DNA from: Alligator mississippiensis
Taxonomy: Eukaryota > Chordata > Crocodylia > Alligatoridae
DNA length: 64,000 nucleotides
Assembly (NCBI RefSeq): GCF_030867095.1
Contig: NC_081829.1
Span: forward strand, 68,283,181 to 68,347,180
Direction of reading: 5' to 3'
This document shows positions 1 to 11,959 of this stretch, one piece after another. Each line of letters opens with the position of its first letter. The first letter of the stretch is position 1. The notes under the pieces were generated by a model. The model had not been told where the DNA came from. It was given only the letters and a program-made list of their open reading frames with translations, and searched no databases. The translations under genes and the position numbers were made by a program.

Positions 1-3000
1 AGCTGGTGTTACACTGTCTGGAAGGGAGGGCGGGGGCTGCAGGGGGATTTTGTCTTTCAGTTCTCCTGGTCCCTGCTGGCCTGAATGAACCAGTGCTCGG
101 TCCAGACTGGAGCCAGCACCATCACTAATCAACATTGGTGTGACTCACTGTAGGTGTAACACGGCCCTAGGTGGCTGTGCTGTGCTGTGCCGTGCCCCAT
201 TAGTATCTGAGACAGTCGTACTCCACGTCCAGCCTGCAGGGCCGGTCCATCATTGGATCAGGCATACAGGGTCCGAATGTCTGTTTGTGAGCAGGTTCCT
301 GGTTTTGCACAGTGCAGACCTGACCCCACAGTCATGGACTGTATTAAAATGGGACTAAGTGAAATGTATTAGTACTACAGAACGACAGAAGAGAATGACG
401 GGAAAGAAATGGCAGGCCTCATCTGGTGGAGAGCGGTCTGGCATAGACTTTTTCAGGATTAGCCCCCCTGGGCAGGGCAGTGGGTAGGGGTACGGGTATA
501 GGGATTGGTGCACGGTTGTGCGATGCAGATTGTGTAGCGGGTTTTTAGTGTGCTTTGAGCTGCAAAGTGAACCACAAGGGCCACTTGGCAGAGTGAGCTG
601 GAGGTGGAGATACATATTCTGCAAAAAAAAAAAAAATCTGGCACACAGGGCTGGGTGGGCACATTGGATCTCACTTGCAAACTGACCCCATGCTGGATCT
701 GGTCCCCACACTGGATCTGGTCCATAGACCAGCCTTACTTGTGAGATCTGGCCTGTGCCCTAGCCTTGTGCCACTCATCTAGCCTGCAGGCTCAGAAAGC
801 TGAACACTACTGGTCTGAGGTAATATACAACAGAGATGAATGGGTCATTATGTGCACCTCTTAGTCCTACTGTTTCAGGCTGCCTTCTGCCCAGTATAGG
901 ATCTGGGTTTCTGGGTTCTTATGTGCCAAGATGGCCTTTGCCCCAGAGATCATCCCAGTATCTGACAAAAAGCAACAAATTGAAACAAAAAAGTGACTGG
1001 GAAGGGCAGATCTGGGCTCCTGCCATATTTTTATTATTATTATTTCTTTTGTTCTGAGGCTGCCATCTGACTCTCCAGAATCTCAGCGTTCATTAAAAAT
1101 TATATTGATGAAGAAAACCTTTAAATTGTGAAACAAGTACAATTGATGCAATATGCAGTGATATCTTCCATTGTCTTCAGACAGCCTGAAATTAATAGCT
1201 CCAATCATTTTAGTTGTACATTGCCTGGGATGTCCACATAATCATGGGGAATACCACAACTTCTTTTTTTCCCTACTTAGAGGAAATTGGAGGCAGCATC
1301 TAGTTTTCCTCCTAATACTCTCTGGGCCTTCCAGGACCTGTATGCATTGATACCTGGAGAAGCAGTAATGGTCTTTTTCCCTTCCAGCAGAGATTAATTA
1401 AAGCCAGCTTCTTACCATATAGCAGCAAGGCTTTGACTGCTATAATGGTAGGTAGTTTCCCCCAGCTCTAATGACTGCTGTTCCTTCCTCTTTTTCAGGT
1501 TAACTGCAGACTCAGACAGACATCACATGGCATTGTGATGATTATTTTCAAGATCCTCTTCATAACCATACGTGGGTTATGGTTACATTGGACAGAGGGG
1601 AAGCCAGAAGTGGATATGTGATCATGTTTTAAACACTGTCACCATCCACTGGGGCTGGCATCTCAAACAGAGCATAGTGTAAGATTAGAGTTTGGGAAAA
1701 TGCCACTCCTTTTTCTACTGTTTATTGCTTTCTACTTTTTCCATCATTTATTGCTTTCTACAAAGCAAGAGTAAAACAAGTATATTTTGCATAATAAGCA
1801 ATAGACCCATTTAGCCACTTACTTGGCCATTATCAGCTGCTAGTGTTTTTTCCTCCAAAGTCACACATTTTCCTTGACCTTCATGCTAACTACTTCACTA
1901 TTTCCATTCCCTGTTTAACTTCTCAGAATCTGTTCACAAAACTTTAGCCGGCAGGTGGCTTAAAATTCCAGTCTCATAAAGCAATTCCTGTCAGTCCCCT
2001 TGGCTAACCAAATATCATGAAGAGAATTATCTTTCTGTATAGCACGAACAAGGTAAAAATAAGATACAGCATTAACCAAAAAAAGAAGAAAAAAAGACCT
2101 TACTGAGGGTGAAAATCTTTCCATTAGTATTAATGCATGTTTTCCAATATAGAGTACATGAATTGCAGTTCTAGGAATAGGAACTGGGTAAATCATGTTT
2201 AAAAAGATTCATATCTTAAACATTGATAACACTGTGTGGCTTAATATTAGCATTAAAAGCATTTTTTCAGCTGATTACAATGTTACTGCAAACTCACCTA
2301 TATCCAGAGTTTGAATTATAGGGGAGCTCACGGGGGGAGGGGGGAGCCCTCCCATAAGAGATGAGAGCCCCCTATAAGATTTGAAAACCATAACCTGGTG
2401 GGGGCTCTGATTCTATTAGGGCATTGTGATGGGCAGCCCAATTTATTTTGCAGAACCTCTCCCCCCGCCCCCAAAGAGTCAAAGTGTAATTGAAACCCTA
2501 CCTATATTGTTTATTAAATGGTTTAACAAGCAATGGAATTCACATTTCCAAATTGTGACTTTGCACAAATTTAGTGAATATAGGGAGAGTTTTATCTTAG
2601 TTTTAGACCTAATTCCTACATTCATTATGTACCCCCAAAGCCCAGTACAAGTAATCTGGCATCAGCATATGATCTGTTTCTTCTTTTCCATATTTAATGT
2701 TATCATGTTATTAATCTGTCCTTTTGTAGTCTTATAATTTGACATCTGAGAAAGTCAAAGATTTATTTAAATCAGGCCCCTGGCTCACATTAATTTAATG
2801 GCACAACGGAATTTGATCCTCAATCCCAATAATCACACCTCCTACCATGCCATACGTCCATGGCAGATGGTGTAATTTCAGAATCAGGGATCAGATCCCA
2901 ATAGCAGCCAGTTTCTACTCCTCCTGCGCTGGCAAATTGAAAGTCGGGTGCCCGCAGTCCTGCACGCAGAGCTGGCAGTCAGCTGATTGTCAGCCCTGAC

Positions 3001-4434
3001 ACCAGACAGCCCTGGGTCCTGTTTGATACCCAAAGCTGTTGGAACCAGGCCCAACAATCAGTTGATTGTCAGCCCAGCCATGAGCAGCCCTAGGGTTTGG
3101 GAACAACTGGCAGTTTTTTAGATGTCCTAGGGCACCAGACCCTGTGACCAAGGAGCCACTCCCTGATCTCAGGTTCCTCTGCACTGGAGACCCTTAAAAA
3201 CTGCATGTGCAGCCCATTTTTGGCATTGGGAACAGGGCTGTCCACAATTTCTGCCTGACCGTTGTTACACTCTAGCCCAAATTTCCATTTGACACGCCTA
3301 AACCTGCTGTGCACCTTTTACAGAGTTTGGTTGCCTCATTTCCCCTTGAGGGCATGCATGACTTTAAGGACTGAGCTTAGTAAATGCACTTAGAGCTAAT
3401 TTCACATGACTTTAGGAGCTAATCCTGCAAGATACTGATCACGGTCACCTCCTGCACAATATTAATGGCTAATATTGTGTTATCAGAATCTAAATTGTGA
3501 CCACTCACTGTTTTGGGAAATGTCCAGAAAGTAAACAAGTCACTCACTAGAAGTCAAGAATAACATACGTTGACATTCTTAGCCCCACAATAAACTGTTC
3601 CCTGTTCACCCAAACGTAGACCTCAGCAAGCTCCATCCAACCATCCCTCTGCTCTTCTGGCTAAACACAATAATATACTGCTCAATCTTTGATTAACTTT
3701 AAACTTTATCTTCTCTAAACATAACATTGACTCCTCCTCATATATACAAAGACGTGCCTCTGTGTATTGAAGGGCCTGATCCTGGATTCTTAAGACCCTT
3801 CCTCTTTCTCTCCAACTCACTAAAGTAAAATTATTTCAGCTAATTCAATATGTTCCTTATCTTCTTTTTGCAGTTAGACTTTTGTACTGAAGAAAAGCCT
3901 TAACTTTCCCCCAAAAAAGCTCTGTAGAATGTTTTTTTCTCCTACCAAACTAACAGTAAACACTAATAATTTTTTGTGACAAATGGAAGTCACACAATTA
4001 TGAGTCTTAATTTTCTGTGATTTAAGTGTACTTTATGTAAATAAAGTTCAAGACTTACTGACTAATGTTGAAGAAGAAACATACCTAACCTTCCATTGCG
4101 TTTTTCAACTGATTTCTCAGCTATGGTCTTTCCTCTGTGTGGCACTATGTGGAACCATGAAGAAGTCGCCAAGAGCTGCCATTAAACTAGGCATTAATAA
4201 ATTGTGGAAAGTATTTCAGTTCTTCCCCAAAAACATCTTTACTGTGATTAAATCAGTATGAACAGACAGGCCTTAAAATGCTGACAGGCCTTTCCTTCAA
4301 CTTCACTCTAAGGTAAGGAAACATTCAACCTACTGGGAACCTTCTCTACTGTAGAAAATGAAACCTGTTACTTGTTCTGGAGTTAGGGCACAGGAGGCAA
4401 TGTTTAAAAAAAATACGTCAATGGACACTTCTCT
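1..4434. other. Intergenic, no gene recognised
   Basis: No exon or conserved protein was recognised on either strand. An A14 run lies at 623-636, and two close copies of a 13-base word (ctggatctggtcc) sit at about 693-723, in GC-rich sequence like the interior of decayed transposons elsewhere in the window. A G-rich stretch at about 2320-2380 is bounded by inverted TATAGGGG and CCCCCTATA. One interspersed repeat copy is listed separately at 2815-2962. Confidence 0.5.
2815..2962. repeat. Interspersed repeat, copy A of an unnamed family
   Basis: This stretch aligns by eye with 39305-39475 in the same orientation. Shared blocks include a 'cacacctcctaccatgcc' type segment, an 'aatttcagaatcagggatcagatccc' type segment (longer than quoted here in its copies) and a distal 'gcaaattgaaag' type segment followed by GGGTCC-like sequence. 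The copies are well diverged, so the family is old. No terminal repeats or coding capacity were seen, and the class is unknown. Confidence 0.5.
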
Positions 4435-4442
4435 ATATAGTG

Positions 4443-4963
4443 CAGGGGTAGGCAAAGTCCAGCCCACGGGCCAGATTTGACCTGCTATAGACTCCATTTC
4501 CCAGCAGCCCCTGCCTATGTCACTGAGGCCAGTTTCCATGGGGACCCCAGAGTGGTGATGCCATGACAGGGGCCAGGGTTTCTATGGAAACTGGCCCCAG
4601 CTGCACTGGCAAGACACGCAGCTGGGCAGGGAACTGTTCCAGGGCTGGGGTTTTGCAGCACTGACAGCATGGTCCAGAGCCGAGGCACAGCTGCAATCTG
4701 CTGCCTGAACACCAGAGCAGCTCTGGATCATGCTGTCACCACTGCAAGATCCGAACCCCAGCCCTGGAGCAGCTCCCTGCTCGGTCGCATGCTCTGCCAG
4801 TGCTGTTGGACCTGGTCTCCATTGACACCCTGCCCGGCCCCCCTGCTGTCAGGGCACCACTGCTGCTGGGGTCTCCATGGAAACCAGCCTCAGCAACGGG
4901 GGCAGGGGCTACTGGGAAATGGAGTCCGGCTGCTGGCTGGATCCGACATTTTGCCCACCCCTG
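4443..4963. mobile_element. Non-autonomous hAT DNA transposon with long inverted arms
   Basis: The ends are CAGGGGTAGGCAAAGT at the left and ATTTTGCCCACCCCTG at the right, an imperfect terminal inverted repeat. The element is flanked by a perfect 8-bp direct repeat, ATATAGTG, at 4435-4442 and 4964-4971, which is the hAT signature. The inverted similarity continues inward for about 100 bases: the block with 'actccatttcccagcagccc' near 4491 is matched in reverse near 4925, so the copy could fold back on itself. There is no transposase, so it must have been moved in trans. Clear ends and an intact target duplication suggest a moderate age. Confidence 0.9.
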
Positions 4964-5034
4964 ATATAGTGGATAGCTCTCGGGTGCCACTAAATTTTAG
5001 ATGAGTAAAGCTGAGATGTATCTTATTTCAGGCT

Positions 5035-6065
5035 GTACTCTTCCAGGTGCAGTGGCCTGTCCATCAGCGTTGATTTCTCAAGAGCAAGGCTTTGATGCTG
5101 GTGGACACAGCTCCATGGAGGCCACTTGCGCTGGTCCAGCAGTCCTCCCATTTGATCCCCAGGATTCAACGCAAGCACTGCTCGTGAAAGCTCTCAAGGA
5201 TCTTAATGTGGCATTGGTAGATGGTACAGGCTTCACTGAAGTAGAGGAGGGTGGTCAGCATGACAGTCTTATAAACCAGGACCTTCATCAACTTCTGAAG
5301 ATCTCTATTTTCAACAACACATTGTTGCAGCTTGAAGAAGGCGGCACTGGCACAGTTGACCCGGTGCTGGACTTCTTCATCGATAGTAGCCTGTTGAGAG
5401 TGGTGGCTGGAGAGATACAGAAAGTGCTCCACGTACTCCAGAGCCTCCCCGTCTATGTAAATAGTGCAAAGGATGTTCTTCTGGCCTTCTGCTCAGGGTA
5501 GTGGGGGTTGGTGGAGAACCTTTGTCTTGGAAACATTCAAGGACAGGCCAAGTCTCTAGTATGAAGCTTTGAAGAGATCTAGGGTTGCTTGCACATCCTG
5601 TGCAGAGTGAGCCATCATGCAGCAATCATCCGCAAACTGAAGGTCATGGATGTCCTTAGCGGTGAGTTTTGTTTTTGCACAGAAGCACTCAAGATTGGAA
5701 AACTTCCTGCCCAGTTGATACTGGATGCTGTTGCCAGATGATAGATCATCTCGGATGAGGTAGATGATGATGGTCAGGTAGAATCACGCAACCTTGTTTG
5801 ACCCTGGTCCGGATGTGGAAGGCGTCAGTTTCAGATCTTCCACTCAGGACGGTGGCGGTCATATCGTCATGCAGGAGTCTCAGCATGGTGACAAACTTCA
5901 GTGAGCAGCCAAGCCTTTGGAGGATGGTTCATACAGCTTCACAGTTTAAGGAAATGAACGCATTGGTCAGGTCAATGAAGGCAAGGAACGTTCTTGATTT
6001 TGCTCCTGACATTTTTCTTAGATCATGTGTGCAGGTGATGCATGATGGCATCGATCCGTTGTCTC
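5035..6065 (-). mobile_element. Decayed LINE reverse transcriptase fragment
   Basis: Read on the minus strand, pieces in different frames match a non-LTR reverse transcriptase. In order they are an AFIDLTNAF palm motif near 5965, VKQGC near 5795, the catalytic FADD at 5625-5636 and a C-terminal segment with LVYKTVMLTTLLY and ESFHEQCLRWILGIKW at about 5166-5340. Several frame changes and stops separate the pieces, so this is a dead copy, cut off at both the endonuclease end and the 3' tail. The C-terminal ILGIKW block occurs in RTE-like and related LINEs. It is not CR1, and the clade is not resolved. Confidence 0.75.
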
Positions 6066-9000
6066 CCTAGTCATTGAGCATCACATGGAGTTGAGGTGTA
6101 ACAGTTTCCACCACAAGAAGGTGACAATCCTCGGAGAGGACCCTGAAAATACTGGGTTCCCAGCTCTGCAGCAGACTGCTTGCTTGGCAGGTCTTTTGTA
6201 GATGCTTGATGGGACTCCCAGGTCCACATCAAGCAGTAGCCCGCTGTGTCTGACCTTCCAAGCTCTCCATGATGGAGCCATGAGCCTGGGAAGCTCCATT
6301 TCAAAGCAGGGCTTGACTCCTGCTTCTGCAGCAGAATAACCTAAGAGGGACCAGAGATGGAGCTGTCTTGGACACAAGACTATTAGAAAAGGTAGGCTTG
6401 GAAACTGCAAGGAAGAAAATAGCCTGCTGTTGTTTGTTCCTATTCTGTTTAGGAAACAGGACTATGTATACTTTCTTTCTAAATAAATAGGAGTGCTTAC
6501 TTGATTTGCAGCATCAGTTTCTCTTCCTAATGGAAACGACCCAGCAAGGGCCCAATTATTGGCTGACAACTTGAATACAAGAGCAATGATATTAATGTAA
6601 ATGCTTAGAGGAGCTATCACACCCCTGGTTCCTATATTAAATGTTGGATGGGGGCCAGGGATGTACCACAAAATAAAGAGAAAAAAAATATACTAATGGA
6701 AAAGTTGGCTTGTTTTTTCCTTGCTTCCATTTTTTAGTTTCCTTCCATATCTGATCCACTCTGTTTACTTTTTTCACTCTGTTTTTTCTACTTTTTCTTC
6801 TTTTGACAATCAGCATTTCCTTTCCTTGGATGCTGATAAAAGTCTAGTAAGTTACTGCTACTCTGGGCGGTAACATACTGGGAATAATAAATAAGATGTA
6901 GGTAAATGTCTCTCCTGCCTGTGAAGAACATATTGTCAAAATATTTAACATATTTTATCACATCCCAAGTAAGTTTCTGAGGCTAAATATTATTCAAACC
7001 TTGATTTCTATTCCCAGTGTGTAATGTTTAGTAAATAACACTCTTGTTTGACTTGCAGCATAGATGTTGCAGCTGCAATTTTCTTTACTGTCTTTTCTTG
7101 GCTTTGTGAAAATAAATCATCACCACTTTATGGCAGTAAACAGAACAGTAAACATTCATTTCTTTAGCATTTTGTTTCATTGTCAGAATAATTGCCAGTA
7201 TCTATGCAACTTAAATAAATGTGAAATTACGTTTTCCCTTTTTCTATGCCAACAAATACTGACAAAAGCAGGTAACCTACAACTCTCATCTGAAAGTAAG
7301 ACAAACAGTGAAGGTGGTAAACCTGCTGTCACTCAAACTGATTTTGCCACCACTCAAAATTCATCCTGCAGCATAAAAAGAAAAAAAGAACAATGTTGGT
7401 GAAAGTAATTAGGAAATTTCTGTTATAGAATTACTAAGATAGTAGTGCCTGATCAGATATGTTCCATGAAAGGGATAAATGTGGCGCTGTGATAGACAAA
7501 TCTCTCAGTAGCTTCCAAGAGCTGGCCTTTGAAAGTAGAGTTGTTGGCAGACAGTGGTTGGATGTGAGCACCCAATGGCTCTTCATGGAGAAAACGGAGC
7601 CTGGGACCTAACTGTTCAGTATTCGGGACCAGAAGAGTAACTAGCTGAGGGGATATGTGGGTTCCACAGGAGGGGCTTAGGGACTGCAAGGGTAGAAGCA
7701 AGACACGTTAGAGGTCTGTGTCTAACAGTACTGAAACACACACACACAGGTTTCAAGTAGGTCACTGGGCTCTCCCCAGTCAAAAGTGAATGTTGAGGGG
7801 AGGGGGAGTAAATAAATAGCCCAGGAAATGAGGCTCCATGAAAGGCCATGGTTCTCCCATCATAGTCTACATCTCTAATTATGCAAGCTGTTCCATTTTT
7901 GTGGACAAGTATACCAGTGCAGGATCCCATTAACACCAATGGGGATTCTATTTTGGTCTGGGTTGTACTCATGAGCACCAGTTTAGCTGATCAAGGCTTT
8001 GCAGTATAAGTGGCTCAAGTCAAATACTGTCCCTTATTCTGCATTGTACAGTATCTAGTTCATTAGAGGCCTGTTCCTGACTGCAGTCTCTGAGCATTAC
8101 TGCATTACACTGTGCAAACATAATGAATAAATATTTTTAAGTTCTTAATAAATTCATGAAGAGAAACTGAACCAAATTCAGCTGTAAATCTTGACCCAAG
8201 AAAACCTGAAATAGCCTACAGCTCTTCTGTGTTCAACTATACCAAGGGAAATTCCTGAAAAGCTCAAGATCTGAACGAGTGGCTGAACTGATGGGCAGGC
8301 ATCTTATGGCAATACATTGAAGTTAAATTCCTCTGTTGATACTTCCTGATCTGTCAGTAGTTTTGATACAATTGTGGACAAACCACTGTTGATTCAGCAC
8401 ATGTTATAGCCATAAGCTGGCTATTCGTTGTGCTCTGAGACAAGTGTATTGAGCAGGTTCTTCCCCTCCCGAAGACCTGTCATTGTTGCTCTCATCTAAT
8501 ATGCAGAATGCTGTAAACTGACACACTCTGCAAAACCCAGAAATGTTTCAGCAGTTCACAATTGTTTATTTTTCATCCAGTGTAAACAGATTTTTATTTT
8601 AGTAAAAAGGAGATTGGAGTCTGAAAGAAGGACAGCTGGCTTAACCTGAACCAAGGAAAAACTTAAAACCATTTCCCAGTCTAGGAATAATGACCCTAAG
8701 TGGAGTTACAATCTGCACAGGGCTCCTAGTTCCCCACAAACCCACAACTACCCTATGTGACCACAATTAAGAGAAGGCAGGAATTAACAGGAGATGGAAA
8801 TACCGCAATTGTTCAGGAAAGCTATTTGTATGTCCACTCCTCTCACAGTAAATGAGAGAGAAGCTGAGTCAATGTATTTCCATTTCATTCAGGAGTAACC
8901 TGTCTGACTTAGCTGTCATGGTAATATAATAGTGGGCACAAGGGATAGTTATCATGGACCAGCTGAAGAGGGGTCCACTAACAGTGGTAATTGTGTTGAA

Positions 9001-10160
9001 TGAAATTATCTGAATGTATGTGGAGTCATGAAGGGGAAAAGTTTGGAAAATACTCAATTAAGAGGCCTTATTGGAAGAAGGCATTCTTCAAAGAGCTGGT
9101 GAGCACCTCAAGAAACCTGTCTACATTAGGTTAAGAAACTGTTCAGCCTTTGACTCCTGCTGAACTCATTACTGAACTTTGCACCTAGATACCACAAGGG
9201 CTTCCTTCTATCTTAAACCTGGCTATAAACTTGAGGTAGCAGGGAAGAAAGATCTCTCTATCCCCTAGCCCTAGGTCTTGGCATGCTCTCCTAAAGGAAG
9301 ACAAAGGGAATCCTTGCCATTTTCCACTTCTTCTGTAAGTCATTGTCATCATAGCAGACCCTGAGAAAAAGAAAAGTTGAGTGGAATAATTGTCTCCTGT
9401 GTCTTATGTACAACTCTCTTGTCTCTACATCCCAGAATGAGATTTGTAGTTTTTGCAACAGCATCATATTGTTGACTCATAGTCGGTCTGGGTTTCACTA
9501 TAACCCCCAGATGTGTTGGGGGAAAAAATCCCTTTCAGTTTTAAAAAATATCCTTTTTGCCTTGACTGAGTATGGAAAAACTATGAGATGTTATTTTGGC
9601 TAAAACATGTCAGCAAATGAGCCTTAAATCTAATATCCTCTCTCTTCTTGTCACTGTCGATGCTGAGTTGCTGTCTCAAACAATCTAGTAATATTTCAAT
9701 GGAGTAATATAAGATAATAATATGATATTGCTACTCCATCTAGTGGATATAATGTTGTTCTCTCCAGCAACCAAATACCTCAGCCACTGATTCTATATCA
9801 GTTTTGCCTGTGAAAGAATTCCACCCTCCTATTAGCACCTAAGGCATTTATGTACAAATTTAAGAGAGCTAAGAATCATCTCATCATAAAGGGGATTCCA
9901 GAAAGTCTTGGGATTCACCTCTCAGATTGCCCTTGAAATTTTCTTCTCTCTTTGTATCATTTAGAAGGCAGAATCTCAAACTCACAAATATAGAGAAAGG
10001 AATCCTCATCTCCATATGTGGCTCCTTTGCATTACTGCACTTGCCTCCTACGTACAGAGTATGATTTAATACAGTACAAAGTAATCATAACTTCAATGTA
10101 GTTGGCTTCAAGACACATGGAGCCTGATTCCTACAGGGCAGCTCCTAGGTGCTGTGTTGC
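6066..10160. other. Intergenic, no gene recognised
   Basis: The sequence is AT-rich and has no convincing exon on either strand. The reverse-transcriptase fragment on its left may extend a little past 6065, but I see no motif there. A short CA run lies near 7736-7748. Nothing else was identified. Confidence 0.5.
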
Positions 10161-11011
10161 TAGGGTGATCATCCATCCATCCTTAATTGGGTGGACAGTC
10201 CCACAATGGGAACCTCAAGTCTGGGTCCCAGGCTGCATGACTCCAGGACATCATTTTTCCTGGTTGTTAAGTCTCATGCAGGGATCCACAGGAAATGGCA
10301 GGTTTCCCCTTGCAGGCTGGCAGCATTCCACCTGTAAGAGGCTGCCAGGAGTGGGATGCAGGGGTGCCATGTCATGTGCATGTGCACACCTGCATGTGGC
10401 CAGGAACACAGCCAGGCAGCCTGGAGAGCAGCTCCCAGCAGGTAAGTTTATGTGTGGGAAGGGATGCGGGGGGGGGGGTAGGCAGACTGAGGTCCCCATG
10501 GTGAGGGAGGGAGTGGGGCAGGGGCTCGGGGCACTGCCCAGTCATGGCAATGCATAGTGCCAGGGTGGGGAACAGGATGGAGCTGTGGGCAGCTCTTCCA
10601 GGGGCAAGGTGGTAGGGCATGTGCTCCCCAGATTTGTGCGTGGGGCAAGGATGAATGTGGACTGCCTGCTATGTGCTTGTGGCTCCCTGCCCTGCTGTCC
10701 TGCCTCTGGGGGCTCCCGCTGGCTGCACCACCATGACAAGTGCCTTCTGTCTGCCTGGCAGCAGCAGGGATGGCGGCAGTGTGGAGTTGTGCCCCTTGCT
10801 GTTGCCAGGCAGGCAATGGGCATGTGGCTGGCACGGGGCTCCCGAGGGAAAGGCAGCAGGGTGGGGAGTCCCGAGCCCACAGTGGGCAGCCCACATCCAC
10901 CCCCCACTCTGTTCTGCTCTGCTTGGCTCTGGTCCTGCAGCAGTGGGGGGCAGAGGAGGAGGAAGGTAGGCATGTGTCCTGCCTTCTCCTTTTGAAAAGG
11001 TGGTCTCCCTA
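10161..11011. mobile_element. Non-autonomous hAT-like element with GC-rich interior
   Basis: The element starts TAGGGTGATCATCC and ends AAGGTGGTCTCCCTA, so the termini are inverted TAGGG(T/A)GA(T/C)CA. The flanking octamers tgtgttgc and cgtgttac match at 6 of 8 positions, consistent with a decayed hAT target duplication. The interior is GC-rich and open in many frames, but none resembles a protein, so the long ORFs there reflect base composition. A segment at about 10300-10345 is homologous to the interiors of the hAT elements at 13126-13440 and 40369-41319, which have different ends. Confidence 0.65.
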
Positions 11012-11112
11012 CGTGTTACCTTCATGAGACGTTTTACAGCCATTCCCTGCCATTGCCAACACAGTTCTGATCCAATGATGTCAATGTCTAGCGGAGAGCA
11101 ATGCAAATAGTT

Positions 11113-11531
11113 TGGGGACGGGGGCACGTGGCTTCTGAGGACAGGCTGAGGGAACTGGGGTTATTTAGTCTACAAAAGAGGAGACTGAGAGGGGATTTAA
11201 TAGCAGCCTTCAACTACCTGAAGTGTGGTTATAGAGAACGGAGCTGGACTGTTCTCAGTGGTGACAGACGACATAACAAGGAACAACAGTCTCAAGCTTC
11301 AGCAAGGGAAGTTTCAGTGAGATATAGGGAAAAGCTCTCACAAGGAGGGTGATGAAGCACTGGAATGAGTTACTAGAGAGGTTGTGGACTCTCCATCCTT
11401 GGAGGTTTGTAAGACCCGGCTAGACAAAGCCCTGGCTGGGATGATCTAGCTGTGGATGGTGCTGCTTTGGGGTTGGACTAGAAGTGACCTCCTGAGGTCC
11501 CTTCCGACCCACATTTTATTTTCTATGATGC
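11113..11531 (+). mobile_element. CR1 LINE, 3' end fragment
   Basis: The end of a CR1 second ORF and its 3' UTR are recognisable. A segment encoding RLRELGLFSLQKRRLRGDLI corresponds to the CR1 C-terminal block, followed by a decayed VWN-type tail. The copy closes with the CR1 3' signature 'gaggtcccttccgaccc' and TTCTATGAT. It lies just upstream of the RPP30 CpG-rich promoter and is old and heavily 5'-truncated. Confidence 0.85.
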
Positions 11532-11718
11532 GCTGGGAGCACTACTGCAGCTACACCACATCGCCCCTGTGCAGGCAGCCCTGTTCTGATTAGAAGCGCT
11601 CTCGGCCAAGCTCATGGCACGGCCTTGCAGACAGACCGTGGTCGCTGCACCGGCCCCGAGCACGAAGCTCCGCCCAGGACCCCGGCCCCAGCACGGAACA
11701 GGGGTGGGCCCCGACTCG

Positions 11719-11726
11719 TGACGTCA
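11719..11726 (+). promoter_or_regulatory. CRE site (TGACGTCA)
   Basis: This is a perfect palindromic cyclic-AMP response element about 150 bases upstream of the RPP30 start codon, inside the CpG island. CREB/ATF family proteins bind this octamer. Its use here is inferred from its position. Confidence 0.6.
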
Positions 11727-11813
11727 GCACGTCCAGCGGCCGCCCCAGGCCCCCGGGGCGAAGGGCGAGTCCAGGCAGCGCGCAAGTCCCCGCCCCCCTC
11801 CCCAGAGACCAGA

Positions 11814-11837
11814 AACTACAAATCCCAGCATGCCTCG
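11814..11837 (+). promoter_or_regulatory. ZNF143-type site in RPP30 promoter
   Basis: The sequence ACTACAAATCCCAGCATGCC fits the long ZNF143/THAP11 promoter motif (ACTACAATTCCCAGCATGC type), with one base different in the central spacer. This motif is typical of TATA-less promoters and of small-RNA-related genes, which suits an RNase P subunit. It lies about 40-65 bases upstream of the start codon. Confidence 0.75.
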
Positions 11838-11847
11838 GGGCTCCAGG

Positions 11848-11857
11848 GCGCATGCGC
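11848..11857 (+). promoter_or_regulatory. NRF1-type site (GCGCATGCGC)
   Basis: A perfect palindromic GCGCATGCGC lies 20 bases upstream of the RPP30 start codon and close to the ZNF143-type motif. NRF1 sites are common in CpG-island promoters of housekeeping genes. Confidence 0.7.
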
Positions 11858-11877
11858 GGTGTGGCCGGCCTCGCGGC

Positions 11878-11959
11878 ATGGCGGGGTTCGCGGAGCTCAA
11901 CTTGCTGGCGCTGGCGGACAGGAAGGCGCTGCGGGCCGTGCTGGAGGCGGCGGCGCGGC
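11878..11959 (+). CDS. RPP30 exon 1 (coding part)
   Basis: It encodes 27 residues from [20 protein letters not shown] plus one base of the next codon, and ends at a GTGAGT donor. The ATG is the first in the RPP30 frame downstream of the promoter motifs and matches the family N-terminus (human MAVFADLDL, from memory). Confidence 0.93.

Noticed and set aside
10102-11127. Cluster of long overlapping ORFs on both strands
   Set aside because: They lie in a GC-rich transposon interior where stops are rare. The frames on opposite strands mirror each other, none resembles a protein family, and no splice structure or start context supports them.
1-11500. HTR7 first exon expected upstream of RPP30 by mammalian synteny
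   Set aside because: No receptor-like exon was recognised on the minus strand. It probably lies beyond the left edge of the window.
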